Below are positions 61,624 to 64,000 of a stretch of DNA of 64,000 nucleotides, piece after piece. Each line of letters opens with the position of its first letter. Position 1 is the stretch's first letter. Position numbers and translations under genes: made by a program. The notes under the pieces were generated by a model that was not told where the DNA came from, made no database searches, and was given only the letters and a program-made list of their open reading frames with translations. The DNA comes from Leyella stercorea (GTDB lineage Bacteria > Bacteroidota > Bacteroidia > Bacteroidales > Bacteroidaceae): assembly GCF_019052365.1 (NCBI RefSeq), contig NZ_JAHQUY010000005.1:7476-71475 (forward strand). Reading direction: 5' to 3'.

Positions 61624-62838
61624 ATGAACAATTCCAATCAAAGCAAACTGACACTCATCCCGGTGATGATTGCCTTCTTCACTATGGGCTTCGTCGACCT
61701 GGTCGGTGCGGTTTCAAACAACATGCAGGAAGACTTCGGACTCTCCGACTCCGCTGCAAACTTCTTCCCCTCGCTCGTGTTCTTCTGGTTCCTTATCTTC
61801 TCTGTGCCTACGGGCATGCTGATGAATAAGATAGGTAGAAAGAAGACAGTTCTGCTCTCAGTAGTAATCACAACATTGGCTGTGCTCCTGCCGCTCTTCG
61901 ACAGCTTTATGCCTACAAAGGAGAGCCAGCTCTGGCTGATGTACATCTCTTTCTCGCTGCTCGGCATAGGCAACGCCATCATGCAGACCGGCATCAATCC
62001 GCTCGTGACGATGCTCGTGAAGGGCCATCTCGCTTCTACGCTCACCTTCGGACAGTTTGTCAAGGCTATCGCTTCGTTCATCGCTCCGCTCATCGCTGCT
62101 TGGGGCGCTACCACAACGGCTCCTATCCTCGGACTCAGCTGGCGCATCCTCTTCCTCCTGTTCTTCGTAGTGGGCATGGTGGCTACGCTGTGGCTCGGCA
62201 TGACACACATCGAGGAAGAACCCATCGAAGGCAAGGCTTCTGGCTTCGGCGACTGTCTGAAGATGCTCGGTTCGCCTATCATCCTGCTCTCGTTCATCGG
62301 CATCATGTGCCACGTGGGTATCGACGTAGGCACTAACGCTGTTGCACCGAAAGTGTTGTTCGAGCGTCTTGGCGGCGCCGGTGACTCGCTCAGCCAGTTC
62401 GAGTACGCCACGTCAATCTACTTCGCGTTCCGTACGCTCGGCTGCTTCACCGGCTCAATCCTTATGCGCAAGCTCAATATCCGCACCTTCTTCACAATCA
62501 TCGTGCTGATGATGGCGCTCTCTATGGTCGGCTTGGTGTTCGGCACAGAGAAGTGGGAGCTTTGGGCAGCTATCGCTCTCGTAGGCTACGGCGACTCTAA
62601 CGTCTTCTCTATCGTCTTCTCGCAGGCTATGCTCTCTGCTCCGGAGAAGAAGAACGAGGTTTCGGGCCTTATGATCATGGGTCTGTTCGGTGGCACGGTG
62701 TTCCCGCTCTTCATGGGCTTCGCCAGCGACGCTGCAAAGGCTGCCGGCGCTCAGTATCCGCAGGTTTGGGCTGCTGCTGTGATGGCTATCGGCGTGCTCT
62801 ATCTGCTCAGCTATATACCTAAAGTAAAGCAGAACTAA
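61624..62838 (+). CDS. Sugar MFS transporter, FucP-like (probable fructose permease)
   Basis: Inner-membrane symporter of 404 aa with twelve spans, of the fucose/glucose/fructose (FucP/GluP) group. Seen: FFTMGFVDLVGAVSNNMQEDFGLSDSAANFFPSLVFFWFL (span 1-2), the MFS loop GMLMNKIGRKK, GIGNAIMQTGINPLV and GQFVKAIASFIAPLIAAWGA. Placed between susCD and a fructokinase, it should import the fructose released in the periplasm by GH32, as does BT1758 in Bacteroides thetaiotaomicron (family knowledge). It has its own promoter with an HTCS-type half-site. A family C hairpin directly follows its stop codon. Confidence 0.88.
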   Translation: MNNSNQSKLTLIPVMIAFFTMGFVDLVGAVSNNMQEDFGLSDSAANFFPSLVFFWFLIFSVPTGMLMNKIGRKKTVLLSVVITTLAVLLPLFDSFMPTKESQLWLMYISFSLLGIGNAIMQTGINPLVTMLVKGHLASTLTFGQFVKAIASFIAPLIAAWGATTTAPILGLSWRILFLLFFVVGMVATLWLGMTHIEEEPIEGKASGFGDCLKMLGSPIILLSFIGIMCHVGIDVGTNAVAPKVLFERLGGAGDSLSQFEYATSIYFAFRTLGCFTGSILMRKLNIRTFFTIIVLMMALSMVGLVFGTEKWELWAAIALVGYGDSNVFSIVFSQAMLSAPEKKNEVSGLMIMGLFGGTVFPLFMGFASDAAKAAGAQYPQVWAAAVMAIGVLYLLSYIPKVKQN

Positions 62839-62839
62839 A

Positions 62840-63040
62840 GCCCAAAGCCCCTCCAACCCTAAAGCCCCTCCCAACCCTCCCCGTCGGGGAGGGCTTAGTT
62901 AGCCTAAAAATGCTTAGAAATGCTTAGAAAGGCTTAGTTTGCCTTGGCTTAGGAAGGCCCAAGAAGGCTTAGAAAGGCTTAAACGCTGCCTTAGAAAGGC
63001 TTAAACGCTGCCTTAGGAAGGCTCGGCTTATTAAAAAAAA
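62840..63040. repeat. Family C and B repeats between the MFS and fructokinase genes
   Basis: Directly after the MFS stop: partial and full family C units (hairpin near 62876-62894), then TTAGTTAGCCTAAAAATGCT and many TTAGAAAGGC-type family B units to about 63030. No promoter box was found in this gap, so the fructokinase probably depends on the MFS promoter. Confidence 0.9.
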
Positions 63041-63063
63041 CAATAACTGAAAACAATAAAACT

Positions 63064-63936
63064 ATGGAAAAGAAATATGTAGTAGGACTCGGTGAGGCAC
63101 TCTGGGACGTGCTTCCTGAAGGTAAGAAACTTGGTGGTGCACCGGCTAACTTCGCGTTCCACGCCGGTCAGTTCGGCTTGAACTCTATCGCTGTGAGCGC
63201 TCTCGGCGAGGACAAGCTCGCTGACGAAACCGTGCAGCAGCTCGAGGAGAAGGGCTTGCAGTATTGCATGCCGCGCGTGCCTTATCCAACCGGCACCGTG
63301 CAGGTGAAGCTCGACGACGAGGGCATACCTACATACGATATAAAGGAGAACGTGGCGTGGGATAACATCCCGTTCACCGACGAGGTGAAGGCTATCGCTG
63401 AGAACACTGAGGCTGTGTGCTGGGGCTCGCTCGCCCAGCGCAACGTGGTGAGCCGCGAGACTATCTACAAGTTCCTCGACGCTACACCTGCCGACTGCAT
63501 GAAGATATTCGACATCAACCTGCGCCAGGACTTCTACACAAAGGATGTTATCTGCGAGAGCATGAAGCGCTGCAACGTTCTTAAGATCAACGACGAGGAG
63601 CTTGTGCTCATCGGCAGAATGTTCGGTTATCCGGGCTTGGACATCGAGAACAAGTGCTGGCTCATTCTCGGCAAGTACGACCTCGATATGCTCGTGCTCA
63701 CCTGCGGCGTAAACGGCTCGTACGTGTTCACACCAGGCGAGATGTCGTTCCAGCCCACACCGAAGGTAGAGGTGGCTGACACCGTTGGCGCAGGCGACTC
63801 GTTCACTGGCACCTTCTGTGCTTCTATCCTTGCCGGAATGACGGTGGCTGAGGCTCACGAGCGCGCAGTGAGAGTGAGCGCATACGTCTGCACGCAGAAC
63901 GGCGCAATGCCCGTACTGCCTGAGGAGGTGAAGTAA
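63064..63936 (+). CDS. PfkB-family fructokinase
   Basis: Cytoplasmic sugar kinase of 290 aa that would phosphorylate fructose to fructose 6-phosphate or 1-phosphate. Family marks: GLGEALWDVLPEGKKLGGAPANFAFHAGQFG at the N-terminus (substrate-binding GG.P.N.A), DINLRQDFY (PfkB, position equivalent to D.N.R) and the catalytic anion-hole motif DTVGAGDSFTGTF with the base Asp. It completes the pathway GH32, MFS, kinase. Its start follows a 225-bp repeat-filled gap. The stop codon is directly followed by another family C unit that runs out of the window. Confidence 0.92.
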   Translation: MEKKYVVGLGEALWDVLPEGKKLGGAPANFAFHAGQFGLNSIAVSALGEDKLADETVQQLEEKGLQYCMPRVPYPTGTVQVKLDDEGIPTYDIKENVAWDNIPFTDEVKAIAENTEAVCWGSLAQRNVVSRETIYKFLDATPADCMKIFDINLRQDFYTKDVICESMKRCNVLKINDEELVLIGRMFGYPGLDIENKCWLILGKYDLDMLVLTCGVNGSYVFTPGEMSFQPTPKVEVADTVGAGDSFTGTFCASILAGMTVAEAHERAVRVSAYVCTQNGAMPVLPEEVK

Positions 63937-63937
63937 A

Positions 63938-64000
63938 GCCAAAGCCCCTCCCAACCCTCCCCGTCGGGGAGGGCTTAGTTAGCCTAAAAATGCTTAGAAA
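63938..64000. repeat. Family C and B repeats after the fructokinase gene
   Basis: A copy of the 62865-62930 segment, nearly identical, starting 2 nt after the fructokinase stop codon and continuing past the window end. Confidence 0.9.

Overview
The window is a chromosomal segment of a Bacteroidales bacterium, most likely Prevotellaceae (genus inferred, not proven). The evidence is direct: SusC/SusD pair, hybrid two-component systems (HTCS), a secreted protein with a type IX-like C-terminal domain, no Shine-Dalgarno sequences, and many promoters of the Bacteroidetes form TTTG-N19..23-TAnnTTTG. No insertion sequence, phage, CRISPR array or rRNA was seen. Coding sequence is dense, but the intergenic DNA is filled with short repeat families.

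Layout. (1) 1-10374: lipid-transport genes (partial mlaF, mlaE, divergent lptB), a YfcE-type phosphodiesterase, trigger factor, an OmpA lipoprotein, a GH92 mannosidase, a secreted CTD protein and a two-gene unit of unknown function. (2) 10400-20991, all minus: an envelope cluster with a phosphoethanolamine transferase, two acyltransferase-3 proteins, a UbiA enzyme of the decaprenyl-phosphate phosphoribosyltransferase type, a HAD-IB phosphatase, GtrA, two paralogous multi-span membrane proteins and a GT4 glycosyltransferase. Together they could make and use a polyprenyl-phosphate-linked pentose (inference). (3) 21262-35839, all minus: major OmpA porin, mutL, a small membrane protein, an OstA/LptA-like protein, two PPIC chaperones, guaB, recQ, clpX and clpP. 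(4) 36083-44301: an ECF sigma unit, a Fic protein, tRNA-Lys, tdk with an AI-2E family transporter, rsmI, a coiled-coil lipoprotein, mtnN, luxS and tRNA-Pro. (5) 44550-64000: a fructan utilisation locus with two HTCS regulators of the sugar-binding-protein type, an esterase, GH2, GH32, SusC, SusD, a sugar MFS transporter and a PfkB fructokinase.

The most interesting signals are in region 5 and in the repeats. The second HTCS (54058-56298) has no histidine-kinase ATPase domain and a degraded H-box, but keeps its sensor, receiver and AraC domains, so it cannot be a self-sufficient kinase. Three to four promoters of the locus carry a 9-bp half-site that begins exactly 38 bp upstream of the -7 box; two of them carry a second half-site exactly 21 bp further up. 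One of these two promoters (47429-47495) drives no recognisable gene but is followed by a strong terminator, which suggests a regulated small RNA or the relic of a lost gene. A ten-codon relic of an outer-membrane protein C-terminus lies at 51984-52016.

The repeat families are not randomly placed. The CAACACCTCAAC-type family sits directly before start codons, C/A-rich in the sense strand (five loci), and has also entered two reading frames without breaking them. Three other families sit directly after stop codons in a fixed sense orientation. Two more families are palindromes, one of them showing a compensatory base change between loci. The divergent tdk/rsmI promoters both end 8 nt before the start codons, predicting nearly leaderless mRNAs.
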